The translations under genes were made by a program, and so were the position numbers. Shown here piece by piece: positions 23,001-36,088 of a stretch of 64,000 nt of DNA; position 1 is the stretch's first letter; the number at the start of each line of letters is the position of its first letter. Origin of the DNA: Cryptomeria japonica. Its lineage: Eukaryota > Streptophyta > Pinopsida > Cupressales > Cupressaceae. Location of the stretch: NCBI RefSeq assembly GCF_030272615.1, contig NW_026729309.1:1-64000 (forward strand). The letters are read 5' to 3'. The notes beneath the pieces were generated by a model, which saw nothing but the letters and a program-made list of their open reading frames with translations, did not search any database and was not told where the DNA came from.

Positions 23001-25582
23001 AAACATTGATTTTGATGCTCCAAAACTGGGTGTTTCAAGGCACAAGCTCTGAAATGAGCTTCAAAGAGAATGCTATGCGTCAAAATTCCATTTTGACCCT
23101 ACAGGCTCCGTAATAGGGACTTGCTTCTTGAAACCTTGTTGTTCCTCCAAACACTGATTTTGATTTTCCAAAATTAGGATTTTCAAGGCACAAGCTCCGA
23201 AATGAGGTTCTAACAGCATGTTGTACATCAAAATTGCGTTTTGACGCTACGGACTATGGAATTGGGACTTGTGTTTTGAAACATTGTTGTGCCTCCAAAC
23301 ATTAATTTTTATGCTCCAAAAATGAGGCTTTTGAGACACAACCTCCGAAATCAGGTTCTAAGAATAGCATGTTTGTCAAAATCGTGGTTTCACGCTATCA
23401 GCTTGAGAATTGGGACCTGTGTCTTGAAACCTTGTTTTGCCTTTAAACATTGATTTTGATGTTTTGAAACTGGAGCTTTCGAGCCATACGCTCCGAAATG
23501 AGGTTTTAAGAACACAATGTGCATCAAAATCATGTTTTGACACTACAATCTCTGGAATAGGGACTTGCATCTTGAAAATGTGTTGTGCCTCCACACACCA
23601 ATTTTGAGGCATAAGCTCCAAAACAAGGTTCCAAGAGCATGATGGGCGTCAAAATCCAATTTTGACGCTACCGGCTCCAAAATTGGGACTTGCATCTTGA
23701 AACCTTGTTGTGCCTCCAAACATCGATTTTGATGCTCCAAAACTTGGGCTTTTGAGGCACAATTTCTAAAACAGGGTTCGAAGAGCACAATGTGCATCAA
23801 AATTGAATTTTGATGCTACTAGCTCTAGAATTGGGGCTTGCATCTTGAAACCTTGTTGTGCCTCAAAACACTGATTTTGATGCTCCGAAACTGGGGATTT
23901 CGAGGCACAAGCTTCGAAATGAGGTTCTAAGAGCAGGATGTGCGCCAAATTCATATTTTGACACTATTGACTCTAGAATCGGGACTTGCATCTTGAAACC
24001 TTGTTGTGCCTCCAAACCTTGATTTTGATGCTCCAAAACTAGGTATTTCGAGGCACAAGGTCGAAATGAGCTTCTAAGAGAATGATGTGCATCAAAATTG
24101 AATTTTGATGCTACAGGCTCCGGAATAAGGACTTGCTTCTTGAAACCTTATTGTGCCTGAAACATTGATTTTGATGTTCCAAAATCAGGGCTTTCAAGGC
24201 ACGAGCTCCGAAATAGGGACTTTGGAATAGGGACTTGCGTCTTGACAGCTTGGTGTGCCTCCACACACCAATTTTGATGCTTCGAAACCGAAGATTTTGA
24301 GGCATAAGCTCCAAAACAAGGTTCCAAGAGCACGATCTGCATCAAAATCAAATTTTGATGCTACCGGCTAGAAAATCAGTACTTGCATCTTGAAACCTTG
24401 TTGTGCCTCCAAACATCGATTTTGATGCTCGAAAATTTGTGCTTTTGAGGCAGAATTTCTAAAACAGTGTTCAAAGAGCACAATGTGCATCAAAATTGAA
24501 TTTCGATGCTATTGCCTCTAGAATAGGGGCTTACATCTTGAAACCTTGTTGTGCCACAAAAGACTGATTTTGATGCATCGAAACCGAGGCTTTCGAGGCA
24601 CAAGCTCCAAAACAAGGTTCTAAGAGCATGATGTGTGTCAAAATCAAATTTGGACGCTAGCGGCTCCAGAATCAAGACTTGCTTCTTGAAACCTTGTTAT
24701 GCCTCCAAACATCGGTTTTGAAGCTCCAAAACTAGGGCTTTTGAGGCACAATTTCTAAAACAGGGTTCTAAGAGCACAATGTGCCTCAAAACATTGATTT
24801 TGATGTTCCAAAATCAGGGCTTTCAAGGCACAAGCTCTGAAATGAGGTAGCACGATGTACATCAAAATTGTGTTTTGATGCTACCAACTGTGGAATTGGG
24901 ACTTGTGTCTTGAAACCTTGTTGTGCCTCCAAACACTAATTTTTATACTCCAAAAATGAGGCTTTTGAGGCACAACCTCAGAAATGAGGTTCTAAGAACA
25001 CCATGTTTGTCAAAATCGTGTTTTGACGCTATCAGCTTGAGAATCGAGACTCGTGACTTGAAACGTTGTTGTGCCTTTAAACATTGCTTTTGATGTTTTG
25101 AAACTGGAGCTTTCGAGCCAAACGCTCTGAAACGAGGTTCGAAGAGTACGATGTGCATCAAAATCATGTTTTGACACTGTCAAGCTCTGAAATAGGGAGT
25201 TGCATCTTGAAAGCTTGTTGTGCCTCCAGACACCAATTTTGATGCTTCCTAACTGAAGATTTTGAGGCATAAGCTCCAAAACAAGGTTCTAAGAGCACGA
25301 TGTGCGTTAAAATAAAATTTTGACACTACCGGCTCTAGAATCAGGACTTGCATCTTGAAACCTTGTTGTGTCTCCAAACATCGATTTTGATGCTCCAAAG
25401 TTGGGGCTTTTGAGGCACAATTTTTAAAACAGGGTTCTAAGAGCACAATGTGCATCAAAATTGAATTTTGATGCTACTTGCTCTAGAATTGGAGCTTGCA
25501 TCTTGAAACCTTGTTGTGACTCAAAACACAAATTTGGATGCTCCAAAACCAAGGCTTTCAAGGCACACGCTTTGAAATGAGA
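20071..25582 (+). repeat. rearranged satellite block, first half of super-repeat copy 2
   Basis: This block follows the order seen at 6-2886 (A 20071, B 20219, C 20367, C 20726, D 20873, E 21021, an F remnant 21169, E about 21420, F 21568, G 21696, A 21844, B 21992) and has extra material. A D-to-B jump occurs near 20588. The region 22096-22200 is scrambled C/D debris. From about 22.3 to 24.8 kb the order matches 5.1-7.6 kb. After that, C 24847, D 24990, E 25138, F 25287 and G 25435 match 2146-2886. Confidence 0.8.
22761..22791. other. perfect 11-bp stem hairpin inside a satellite monomer
   Basis: GTGCTAACAAT (22761-22771) and ATTGTTAGCAC (22781-22791) are exact reverse complements around a 9-base loop, TTCTAAAAC. 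Typical F monomers have GGCACAATTTCTAAAACAGG here and no such stem, so the hairpin arose in this copy. The right arm merges into the normal G start CACAATGTGC. Confidence 0.93.
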
Positions 25583-28500
25583 TTCTAAGAGCATGATGTA
25601 CGCTAAAATAAGATTTTGACGCTATTTACTCTAGAATCGCGACTTGCACAAAAATCAGATTTTCACGCTATTGACTCTAGAATTGACACTTACATCTTCA
25701 AACATTGTTGTGCCTCCACACATTGAATTTGATGCTCCAAAATTGGGTCTTTCAAGGCACAAGCTTTGAAATGAGCTTCTAAGAGAATGATGTGCGTCAA
25801 AATTGAATTTTGATGATACAGGCTCTGGAATAGGACTTGCTTCTTGAAACCTTATTGTGCCTGAAAACATTGATTTTGATGTTCCAAAATCAGGGCTTTC
25901 AAGGCAAGAGCTCCGAAATGAGGTTCTAAGACCACGATGTACATCAAAATTGCGTTTTGACATTACCCACTCTGGAATTGGGACCTGTGTCTTGAAATAT
26001 TGTTGTGCCTCCAAACTCTAATTTTTATGCTCCAAAAATGAGGCTTTTGAGGCACACCATCCGAAACGAGGTTTTAAGAACACCATGTTTGTCAAAATAA
26101 TGTTTTGACACCATCAGCTTGAGAATCGGGACGTGTTTCATGAAAACTTGTTGCTCCTTTAAACATTGATTTTGATGTTTTGAAACTTGAGCTTTCAAGC
26201 CACACGCTCCGAAATGAGGTTCTAAGAGTACGATGTGCATCAAAATTACGTTTTGACACTACAGGCTTTGGAATAGGGACTCGCATCTTTAAATCTTGTT
26301 GTGCCTCCAAACACCAGTTTTGATGTTTTGACACTGGAGCTTTCGAGCCACACTCTCCGAAATGAGGTTCTAAGAGAACGATGTGCTTCAAAATCATGTT
26401 TTCGCACTATAGGCTCTGGAATAGGGACTTGCGTCTTGATAGCTTATTGTGCCTCCACACACCAATTTCGATGCTTCGAAACTGAAGATTTTGAGGCATA
26501 AGCTCCAAAACAAGGTTCCAAGAGCACGCTTTGCATCAAAATCAAATTTTGACACTACAGGCTCCAAAATCAGTAATTGCATCTTGAAACCTTGTTGTGC
26601 TTCAAAAGACTGATTTTGTTGCTCTGAAACCAGGGCTTTCAAGGCACAAGCTTCGAAATGATGTTCTAAGAGCATGATGGGCAGTAAAATCAGATTTTGA
26701 TGCTATTGACTCTACAATAGGGACATGCATTTTGAAACCTTGTTGTGCCTTCAAACATTGATTTTGATGCTCCAAAACTAGGTCTTTCAAGGCACAAGCT
26801 CCGAAATGAACTTCTAAGAGAATGATGCGAGTCAAAATGGAATTTTGATGCTATAGGCTCCGGAATAGGGGCTCGTGTTTTGACGCTATCAGCTTGAGAA
26901 TCTGGACATGTGTCTTGAAACCCTATTGTACCTTTAAACATTGATTTTGATGTTTTGAAACTGGAGCTTTCAAGCCACATGCTCGGAAATGAGGTTCTAA
27001 GAGCATGACTTGCATCAAAATCACGTTTTGACACTACAGGCTCCGGAATACGGACTTGCGTCTTGAAAGATTGTTGTGCCTCCAAACACCAATTTTGATG
27101 CTTCGAAACCGTTGACGCATAAGCTCCAAAACAAGGTTCTAAGAGCATGATGTGTGTCAAAATCAAATTTGGATGCTACAAGCTCCAGAATCAAGATTTG
27201 CATATTGAAACCTTGTTATGCCTCCAAACATCGGTTTTGAAGCTCCAAAACCGGTTTTGATGCTCCAAAACTAGGGCTTTTGAGGCACAATTTCTAAAAC
27301 AGGGTTCTAAGAGCACAATGTGCATCAAAATTCAATTTTGATGCTACTGGCTGTAGAATCGGAGCTTGCATCTTGAAACCTTGTTGTGCCTCAAAACACT
27401 GGTTTTGATGCTCTAAAAAAGGGGATTTTGAGGCACAAGCTTCGAAATGAGGTTCTAAGAGCAGGATGTGCGCCAAATTCAGATTTTGACGCTATTGACT
27501 CTAGAATAGGGATTTGCATCTTGAAACCTTGTTGTGTCTCCAAACCTTGATATTGATGCTCCAAAACTAGCTCTTTCGAGGCATAAGCTCTGAAATGAGC
27601 TTCTAAGAGAATGATGTGCGTCAAAATTGAATTTTGATTCTATAGGCTCCGGAATAGGGACTTGCTTATTGAAAGCTTATTGTGCCTGAAAACATTGATT
27701 TTGATGTTCGAAAATCAGTGCTTTCAAGGCACGAGCTCTGAAATGAGGTTCTAAGACCACGATGTACATCAAAATTGCGTTTTGACATTACCCACTCTGG
27801 AATTGGGACTTATGTCATGAAATATTGTTGTGCCTCCAAACTCTAATTTTTATGCTCCAAAAACGAGGCTTTTGAGGCACAACCTCTGAAATGAGGTTCT
27901 AAGAACACCATGTTTGTCAAAATCGTGTTTTGACACCATCAGCTTGAGAATCAGGATTTGTTTCGTGAAAACTTGTTATTCCTTTAAACATTGATTTTGA
28001 TGTTTTGAAACTTGAGCTTCAAAATCATGAGGTTCTAAGAGCACGATGTGAATCAAAATCATGTTTTGACACTACAGGCTCTGGAATAGGGACTTGCATC
28101 TTGAAAGCTTGTTGTGTCTCCAAACACCTGTTTTGATGTTTTGACACTGGAGCTTTCGAGCCACACTCTCCGAAATGAGGTTCTAAGAGAACGATGTGCA
28201 TCAAAATCATGTTTTCACACTACAGGCTCCGGAATAGGGACTTGCGTCTTGACAGCTTGTTGTGCCTCCACACACCAATATCGATGCTTCGAAACCAAGG
28301 ATTTTGAGGCATAAGCTCCAAAACAAGGTTCCAAGAGCACAATCTGCATCAAAATCAAATTTTGACGCTACCGGCTCCAAAATCAATACTTGGATCTTGA
28401 AACCTTGTTGTGCCTCCAAACATCGATTTTGATGCTCCAAAACTTGTGCTTTTGAGGCAGAATTTCTAAAACAGTGTTCGAAGAGCACAATGTGCTTCAA

Positions 28501-31216
28501 AATTGAATTTTGATGCTATTGCCTCTAGAAAAGGGTCTTGCATCTTGAAACCTTGTTGTGCCTCAAAAGACTGATTTTGATGCTCTGAAACCAGGGCTTT
28601 CGAGGCACAAACTTCGAAATGATGTTTTAAGAGCACGATGGCCACCAAAATCAGATTTTGATGGTATTGACTCTAGAATCGGGACTTGCATCTTGAAACC
28701 TTGTTGTGCCTTTAAACATTGATTTTGATGCTCCAAAACTGGGTCTTTTGAGGCACAAGCTGAATGAACTTCTAAGAGATTGATGCGCGTCAAAATGGAA
28801 TTTTGACGCTACAGGCTCCGGAATAGGGACTTGCTTCTTGAAACCTTCTTGTGCCTCAAAACATTGATTTTAATGTTCCAAAATCAAGGCTTTCAAGGCA
28901 CAAACTCCGAAATGAGGTTCTACGAACACCATGTTTGTCAAAATCGTCTTTTGATGCTATCAACTTGAGAATCAAGACATGTTTCTTGAAACCTTATTGT
29001 ACCTTTAAACATTTATTTTGATGTTTGGAACTGGAGCTTTCGAGCCACATGCTCTGAAATGAGGTTCTAAGAGCACGACTTTCATCAAAATCACGTTTTG
29101 ACACTACAGGCTCCGGAATAGGGACTTGCATCTTGAAAGATTGTTGTGCCTCCAAACACCAATTTTGATGCTTTGAAACCGAAGATTTTGAGGCATAAGC
29201 TCCAAAACAAGGTTCTAAGAGCATGATGTGAGTGAAAATCAAATTCGGATGCTAGCGGCTCCAGAATCAGGACTTGCATCTTGGACCTTGTTATGCCTCC
29301 AAACATCGGTTTTTGAAGTTCCAAGACTAGGGCTTTTGAGAAACAATTTCTAAAACAGGGTTGTAAGAGCACAATGTGCATCAAAATTGAATTTTGATGC
29401 TACTGGTTGTAGAATTGGGGCTTGCATCCTAAAACCTTATTGTGCCTGGGAAACATCGATTTTGATGCTCCAAAACTGGGGCTTTTGAGGCACAATTACT
29501 AAAATAGGGTTCTGAGAACACCATGTTTTTCAAAATTGGATTTTGATGCTACTGACACTAGAATCAGGGCTTGCATCTTGAAACTCTGTTGTGCCTCAAA
29601 ACATTTATTTTAATGCTCTGAAACTGGGGGCTTTCGAGGCACAAGCTTCGAAATGAGGTTCTAAGAGCACAATGTGCACCAAAATCATATGTTGACTCTA
29701 TTGAGTCTAGAAACCGGAATATCTTGTTGTGCCTCCAAACATTGATTTTGATGCTCCAAAACTGGGTCTTTTGAGGCACAAGCTCCAAAATGAGCTTCTT
29801 AAAGAATGATGTGCATCAAAATGGAATTTTAACTCTACAAGCTCTGGATTAGGGACTTGCTTCCTGAAACCTTGTTGTGCCTGAAAACATTGATTTTGAT
29901 GTTTCCAAATGAGGGCTTCCAAGGCACAAACTTCGAAATGAGGTTCTAAGAGCACGATGTACATCAAAATTACGTTTTGACGCTACCGACTCTGAAATTT
30001 GGACTTGTGTCTTGAAACCTTGTTGTGCCTCCAAACACTAATTTTTATACTCCAAAAATGAGGCTTTTATGAAACGACCTCCGAAATGAGGTTCTAAGAA
30101 TGCCGTGTTTGTGAAAATCGTGTTTTGACGCCATCATCTTGAGAATCAGGACTTGTGTCTTGAAACCTTGTTGTGCCTTTAAACATTGATTTTGATGTTT
30201 TGAAACTGGAGCTTTCGAGCCACATGCTCCGAAATGAGGTTATAAGAGCATGATGTGCATCAAAATCACGTTCTAAAACTACAGGCTCCAAGATAATGAC
30301 TTGCATCTTGAAAGCTTGTTGTGCCTCCAACCACCAATTTCAATGCTTCGAAACCGAAGATTTTGAACCATAAGCTCCAAAACAAGGTTCTAAGAGCACG
30401 ATGTGTGTCAAAATCAAATTTTGATGCTACTGGCTCCAGAATCAGGACTTCCATCTTGAAACCTTGTTGTGCCTCCAAACATTGATTTTGATGCTACAAA
30501 AATAGGGCTTTTGAGGCAAAATTTCTAAAACGGGGTTCTAAGAGCACAATGTGCATCAAAATTGAATTTTGATGCTACTAGCTCTAGAAAAACCTTGTTG
30601 TGCCTCAAAACACTGATTTTGATGTTTTGAAACCGGGGGTTTCCGGGCACAAACTTCGAAATGAGGTTCTAAGAGCAAGATGTGTGCCAAAATCAGATTT
30701 TGACGCTATTGACTCTAGAATCGGGAATTGCATCTTGAAACCTTATTTTGCCTCCAAACATTGATTTTGATGCTCCAAAACTGGTTCATTCGAGGCACAA
30801 GCTCCGAAATTAGCTTCTTAGAGAATGATGTGCTTCAAAATGGAATTTTGACGCTATGGGCTCCAGAATAGGAACCAACTTCTTGAAACCTTGTTGTGCC
30901 TCAAAACACTGATTTTGATGCTCTGAAACCGAGGCTTTCGAGGCAGAAGCTTTAAAATGAGGTCCTTCAAACCTTGTTGTGCCTCCAAACATTGATTTTG
31001 ATAATCCAAAACTGGGTCTTTCGAGGCAGAAGCTCTGAAATTAGCCTCTAAGAGAATGATGTGCATCAAAATTCCATTTTGATGCTACAGGCTCTGGAAT
31101 AGGGACTTTCTTCTAGAAACCTTGTTGTGCCTCAAAACATTGATTTTGATGTTCCAAAATCAGGGCTTTCAAGGCACAAGCTTCGAAATGAGGTTCTAAG
31201 AGCACGATGTACATCA
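25583..31216 (+). repeat. rearranged satellite block, second half of super-repeat copy 2
   Basis: It begins with an A monomer bearing the 46-bp duplication (25583) and B 25777. From C 25925 it tracks 4204-9460 monomer by monomer with an offset of about 21.72 to 21.76 kb, including the duplicated E, the F/G chimera, the 20-bp duplication, the truncated A and the 231-bp composite. It ends at 31217, where the next sequence matches 13.4 kb instead. Confidence 0.83.
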
Positions 31217-31280
31217 AAACATATATTTTGATGCTTGCATGTTGAAACTTTGTTGTGCCTCAAAACATATATTTTGATGC
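31215..31280 (+). repeat. 20-bp direct repeats at a super-repeat junction
   Basis: CAAAACATATATTTTGATGC occurs at 31215-31234 and again at 31261-31280. Left of this point the sequence tracks 9.4 kb, and right of it the sequence tracks 13.4 kb. The repeated word marks the join. Confidence 0.88.
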
Positions 31281-34200
31281 TCTGAAATTAGGGCTTTCGA
31301 AGAACAAGCTTCAACATGAGGTTCTAAGAGGATGATGTGCACCAAAATCAGATTTTGACGCTTTTGACTCTAGAATCGGGACTTGCATCTTGAAACCTTG
31401 TTGTGCCTCCAAACATTGATTTTGATGCTCCAAAACTGGGTCTTTCGAGGCACAAGCTCCGAAAATGAGCTTCTAAGAGAATGATGTGCATCAAAATGGA
31501 ACGTTGATGCTAAAGGCTCCGGAATAGGGACTTGCTTCTTGAAACCTTGTTGTGCCTCAAAACATTGATTTTGATGTTCCAAAATCAGGGCTTTCAAAGC
31601 ACAAGCTCTGAAATGAGGTTCTAAGAGCACGATGTACATCAAAATTGCGTTTTGACACTACCGACTCTGGAATTGGGACTTGTATCTTGAAACATTGTTG
31701 TGCCTCCAAACACTAATTTTTATGCTCCAAAATCAAGGCTTTTGAGGTAAAACCTCCGAAATGAGGTTCTGAGAACACCATGTTTTTCAAAATTGTTTTT
31801 CAAAATTGTGTTTCAAAATGAGGTTCTGAGAACACCATGTTTTTGATGTTTTGAAACAGGATCTTCCAAGCCACACTCTCCGAAACAAGGTTCTAAGAGC
31901 ATGATGTGCATCAAAACCCGTTTTGACATTACAGGTTCGATGTGCCCCAAAATCAGATTTTGACTCTATTGACTTTAGAATCAAGACTTGTATCTTGAAA
32001 CCCTGTTGTGCCTCCAAACATTGATTTTGATGCTCCAAAACTGGGTATTTCAAGGCACAAGCTCCGAAATGAGCTTCTAAGAGAATGATGTGTGTCAAAA
32101 TGGAATTTTGACAATACAGGCTCCGAAATAGAGACATGCTTCTTGAAACCTTATTGTGCCTCAAAACATTGATTTTGATGTTCCAAAATCAGGGCTTTGA
32201 AGGCACAAGCTTCAAAATGACGTTCTACGAGCATGATGTACATCAAAATTGCGTTTTGATGCTACCGAGTCTGGAATTTGGATTTGCGTCTTGAAAGCTT
32301 GTTGTGCCTCCAAACACCAATTTTGATTCTTCAAAACCAAAGATTTTAAGGCATAAGCTCCAAAACAAGGTTCTAAGAGCACGATGTGCGGCAAAATCAA
32401 ATTTTGACGCTACCGGCTCCAGAATCAGGACTTGCATCTTCAAACCTTGTTGTGCCTCCAAACATCAATTTTGATGCTCCAAAGTTGGGGCTTTTGAGGC
32501 ACAATTTCTAAAACAAGAATCTAAGAGCACAATGTGCATCAAAATTGAATTTTGATGCTACTAGCTCTAGAATCGGACTTGCATCTTGAAACCTTGTTGT
32601 GCCTCAAAACACAAATTTGGATACTCCAATACTTGGGCTTTCGAGCCACAAGCTTTGAAATGAGGTTCTAAGAGCACGATGTACGCCAAAATCAGATTTT
32701 GACGCTATTGACTCTAGAATCAGGACTTGCACCAAAATCAGATTTTCACGCTATTAACTCTAGAATTGAAACTCCACACATTGATTTTGATGCTCCAAAA
32801 CTAGGTCTTTCGAAACACAAGCTCTGAAATGAGCTTCTAAGAGAATGATGTTCGTTAAAATTGAATTTTGATGCTACAGGCTCCGGAATAGGGACTTGCT
32901 TCTTGAAACCTTATTGTGCCTGAAAACATTAATTTTGATGTTCCAAAATCAGGGCTTTCAAGGCACAAGCTCCGAAATGAGGTTCTAGGACCACGATGTA
33001 TATGAAAACCTTATTGTGCCTGAAAACATTAATTTTTATCCTCCAAAAATGAGGCTTTTGAGGCACAAACTCCAAAATGAGGTTCTAAGAACACCATGTT
33101 TGTTAAAATTGTGTTTTGATGCTATCAGCTTGAGAATCGGGACTTGTGTCTTGAAACCTTGTTGTGCCTTTAAACATTGATTTTGATGTTTTGAAACTGG
33201 AGCTTTTGAGCCACACGCTCTGAAAATTGGGTCTAAGAGCACGATGTGTATCAAAATCACATTTTGACACTACAGGCTCTAGAATAGGGACATGCATCTT
33301 GAAAGCATGTTGTGCGTCCAAACACCAATTTCGATGCTTTGAAACCAAAGATTTAGAGGCATCAGCTCCAAAACTTGAATCCTTGTTTTGCCTCCAACGA
33401 CGATTTTGATGCTCCAAAACTGGGGCTTTTGAGGCACAATTTCTAAAACAGGGTTCTAAGAGCACAATGTGCATCAAAATTGAATTTTGATGCTAATGGC
33501 TCTAGATTCGGGGATTGCATGTTGAAACCTCGTTGTGCCTCAAAACATTGATTTTGATGCTCCGAAATCAGGACTTTCGAAGCACAAGCTTCAAAATGAG
33601 GTTCTAAGAGCATGATGTGCACCAAACTCAGATTTTGACGCTTTTGACACTAGAATCAGGACTTGCATCTTGAAACCTTGTTGTACCTCCAAACATTGAT
33701 TTTGATGCTCCAAAACTGGGTCTTTCGAGGCACAAGCTCCGAAATGAGCTTCTAGAGAATGATGTGCATCAAAATGGAATTTTGACGCTACAAGCTCCGG
33801 AATAGGGACTTGCTTCTTGAAACCTTGTTGTGCCTCAAAACATTGATTTTGATGTACCAAAATCAGGGCTTTCAAGGCATAAGCTCTGAAATGAGGTTCT
33901 AAGAGCACGATGTACATGAAAATTGTATTTTGCTGCTACCGACTCTCAAATTGGGACTTGTGTCTTGAAACCTTGTTCTGCCTCCAAGCATTAATTTTTA
34001 TGCTCCAAAAATGAGGCTTTTGTGGGACGACCTCCGAAATGAGGTTCTAAGAACACCATGTTTGTCAAAATCATGTTTTGACACTATTAGCTTGAGAATC
34101 GGGACTTGAGTCTTGAAATCTTGTTGTGCTTTTAAACATTGATTTTAATGTTTTGAAACTAGAGCTTACGAGCCACACGCTCTGAAATGAGGTTCTAAGA

Positions 34201-36088
34201 GCACAATGTGCATCAAAATCACATTTTGACACTACAGGCTCCGGAATAGGGACTTGCGTCTTAAAAGCTTCTTGTGCGTCCAAATGCCAATTTCGATGCT
34301 TTGAAACTGAAGATTTTGAGGCATAAGCTCCAAAACAAGGGCTTTCAAGGGACAAGCTCCGAAATGAGGTTCTAAGAGCATGATGTACATCAAAATTGCA
34401 TTTTGATGCTACCGACTTTGGAATTGTGACTTGTGTCTTGAAACCTTGTTGTGCCTCTAAAGACTAATTTCTGTGCTCGAAAAATGAGGCTTTTGAGGGA
34501 CGACCTCCGAAATGAGGTTCTAAGAACACCATGTTTGTCAAAATCATGTTTTGACGCTATCAGCTTGAGAATCGGAACTTGTGTCTAGAAACCTTGTTGT
34601 GCCTTTAAACATTGATTTTGATCTTTTGAAACTGTAGCTTTCAAGCCACATGCTTCGAAACGAGGTTCTAAGAGCACGATGTGCACCAAAATCATGTTTT
34701 GACACTGCAGGCTCTGGAATAGAGAGTTGCATCTTGAAAGCTTGTTGTGCCTCCAAACACCAATTTCGATGCTTGAAAACCAAAGATTTTGATGCATAAG
34801 CTCCAAAACAAGGTTCTCTGAGCACGATGTGCGTTAAAATCAAATTTTAATGCTACTGGCTCTAGAATCAGGACTTGCATCTTGAAACCTTGTTGTGGCT
34901 CCAAACATCGATTTTGATGCTCCAAAGCTGGGGCTTTTGAGGCACATTTTCTAAACCAGGGTTCTAAGAGAACAATGTGCATCAAAATTGAATTTTGATG
35001 CTATTGGCTCTAGAATCGGGGCTTGGATCTTGAAAGCTTGTTGTGCCTCAAAACACTGATTTTAATGCTCCGAAACATAGGCTTTCGAGGCACAAGCTTT
35101 GAAATGAGGTTCTAAGAGCATGATATGCGCCAAACTCAGATTTTAACTCTATTGACTCTAGAATCGAGACTTGCATCTTGAAACCTTGTTTTGCCTCTAA
35201 ACATTGATTTTGATGCTCCAAAATGAGCTTTTAAGAGAATGATGTGCGTCAAAATAGAATTTTGACCCTACAAGCTCCAGAATAGGCACTTGATTCTTGA
35301 AACCTTGTCGTGCCTCAAAACATTGATTTTGATGTTCTAAAATCAGGGATTTCAAGGCACAAGCTCCGAAATGTGGTTCTAAGAGCACGATGTTCATCAA
35401 AATTGCGTTTTGATGGTACCGACTCTGGAATTATGACTCGTGTCTTGAAACCTCTTTATGCCTCCATACACTATTTTTTCTCTAAAATGAGATTCTAAGA
35501 ACACCATGTTTTTCAAAATTATGTTTTGACGCCATGAACTTGAGAATTGAGACTTGTGTCTTGAAACCTTATTGTGCCTTTAAACATTGATTTTGATGTT
35601 TTTAAACTGGAGCTTTCGAGCCACACGCTCCGAAACGAGGTTCTAAGAGCATGCACAATGTGCATCAAAATCACGTTTTGACACTACAGGCTCCGAAATA
35701 GGGACTTGCGTCTGGAAAGCTTGTTGTGCCTCCAAACATAAATTTCGATGCTTCGAAACTGAAGATTTTGAGGCATAATCTCCAAAACAAGGTTCTATGA
35801 GCACGATGTGCGTCAAAATCAAATTTTGATGGTACCGCCTCCAGAATCAGGACTTGCATCTTGAAACGTTGCTGTGCCTCCAAACATCAATTTTGATGCT
35901 CCAAAACTGGGGCTTTTGAGGCACACTTTCTAAAACAGGATTCTAAGAGCACAATGTTCATCAAAATTGAATTTTGATGCTACTAACTCTAGAATCGGGG
36001 CGTACATCTTGAAACCTTGTTGTGCCTCAAAAAACTGATTTTTATCCTCCGAAATCGGGGCTTTCGAGGCACAAGCTACGAAATGAGG
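31217..36088 (+). repeat. rearranged satellite block matching 13.4-17.5 kb
   Basis: A starts near 31322, 31945, 32666, 33602, 35110 and 36089. Monomers from 31322 match 13493 onward. An extra stretch (about 31938-33450) includes an E-to-A jump near 31938, a C-to-E jump near 32280 and an E-to-F join near 33378. From 33602 the match to 14525 resumes, with an E-to-B/C jump near 34340 that skips about one cycle. The E monomer near 35641 has the ATGC insertion. Confidence 0.8.
31761..31850 (+). repeat. scrambled short repeats at a D monomer start
   Basis: TGAGGTTCTGAGAACACCAT occurs twice (about 31761 and 31819). Between the copies TTTTTCAAAATTGT and TTTCAAAATTGTGTTTC are also doubled. The D monomer then jumps straight to its second half (GATGTTTTGAAACAGG). 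Confidence 0.85.
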
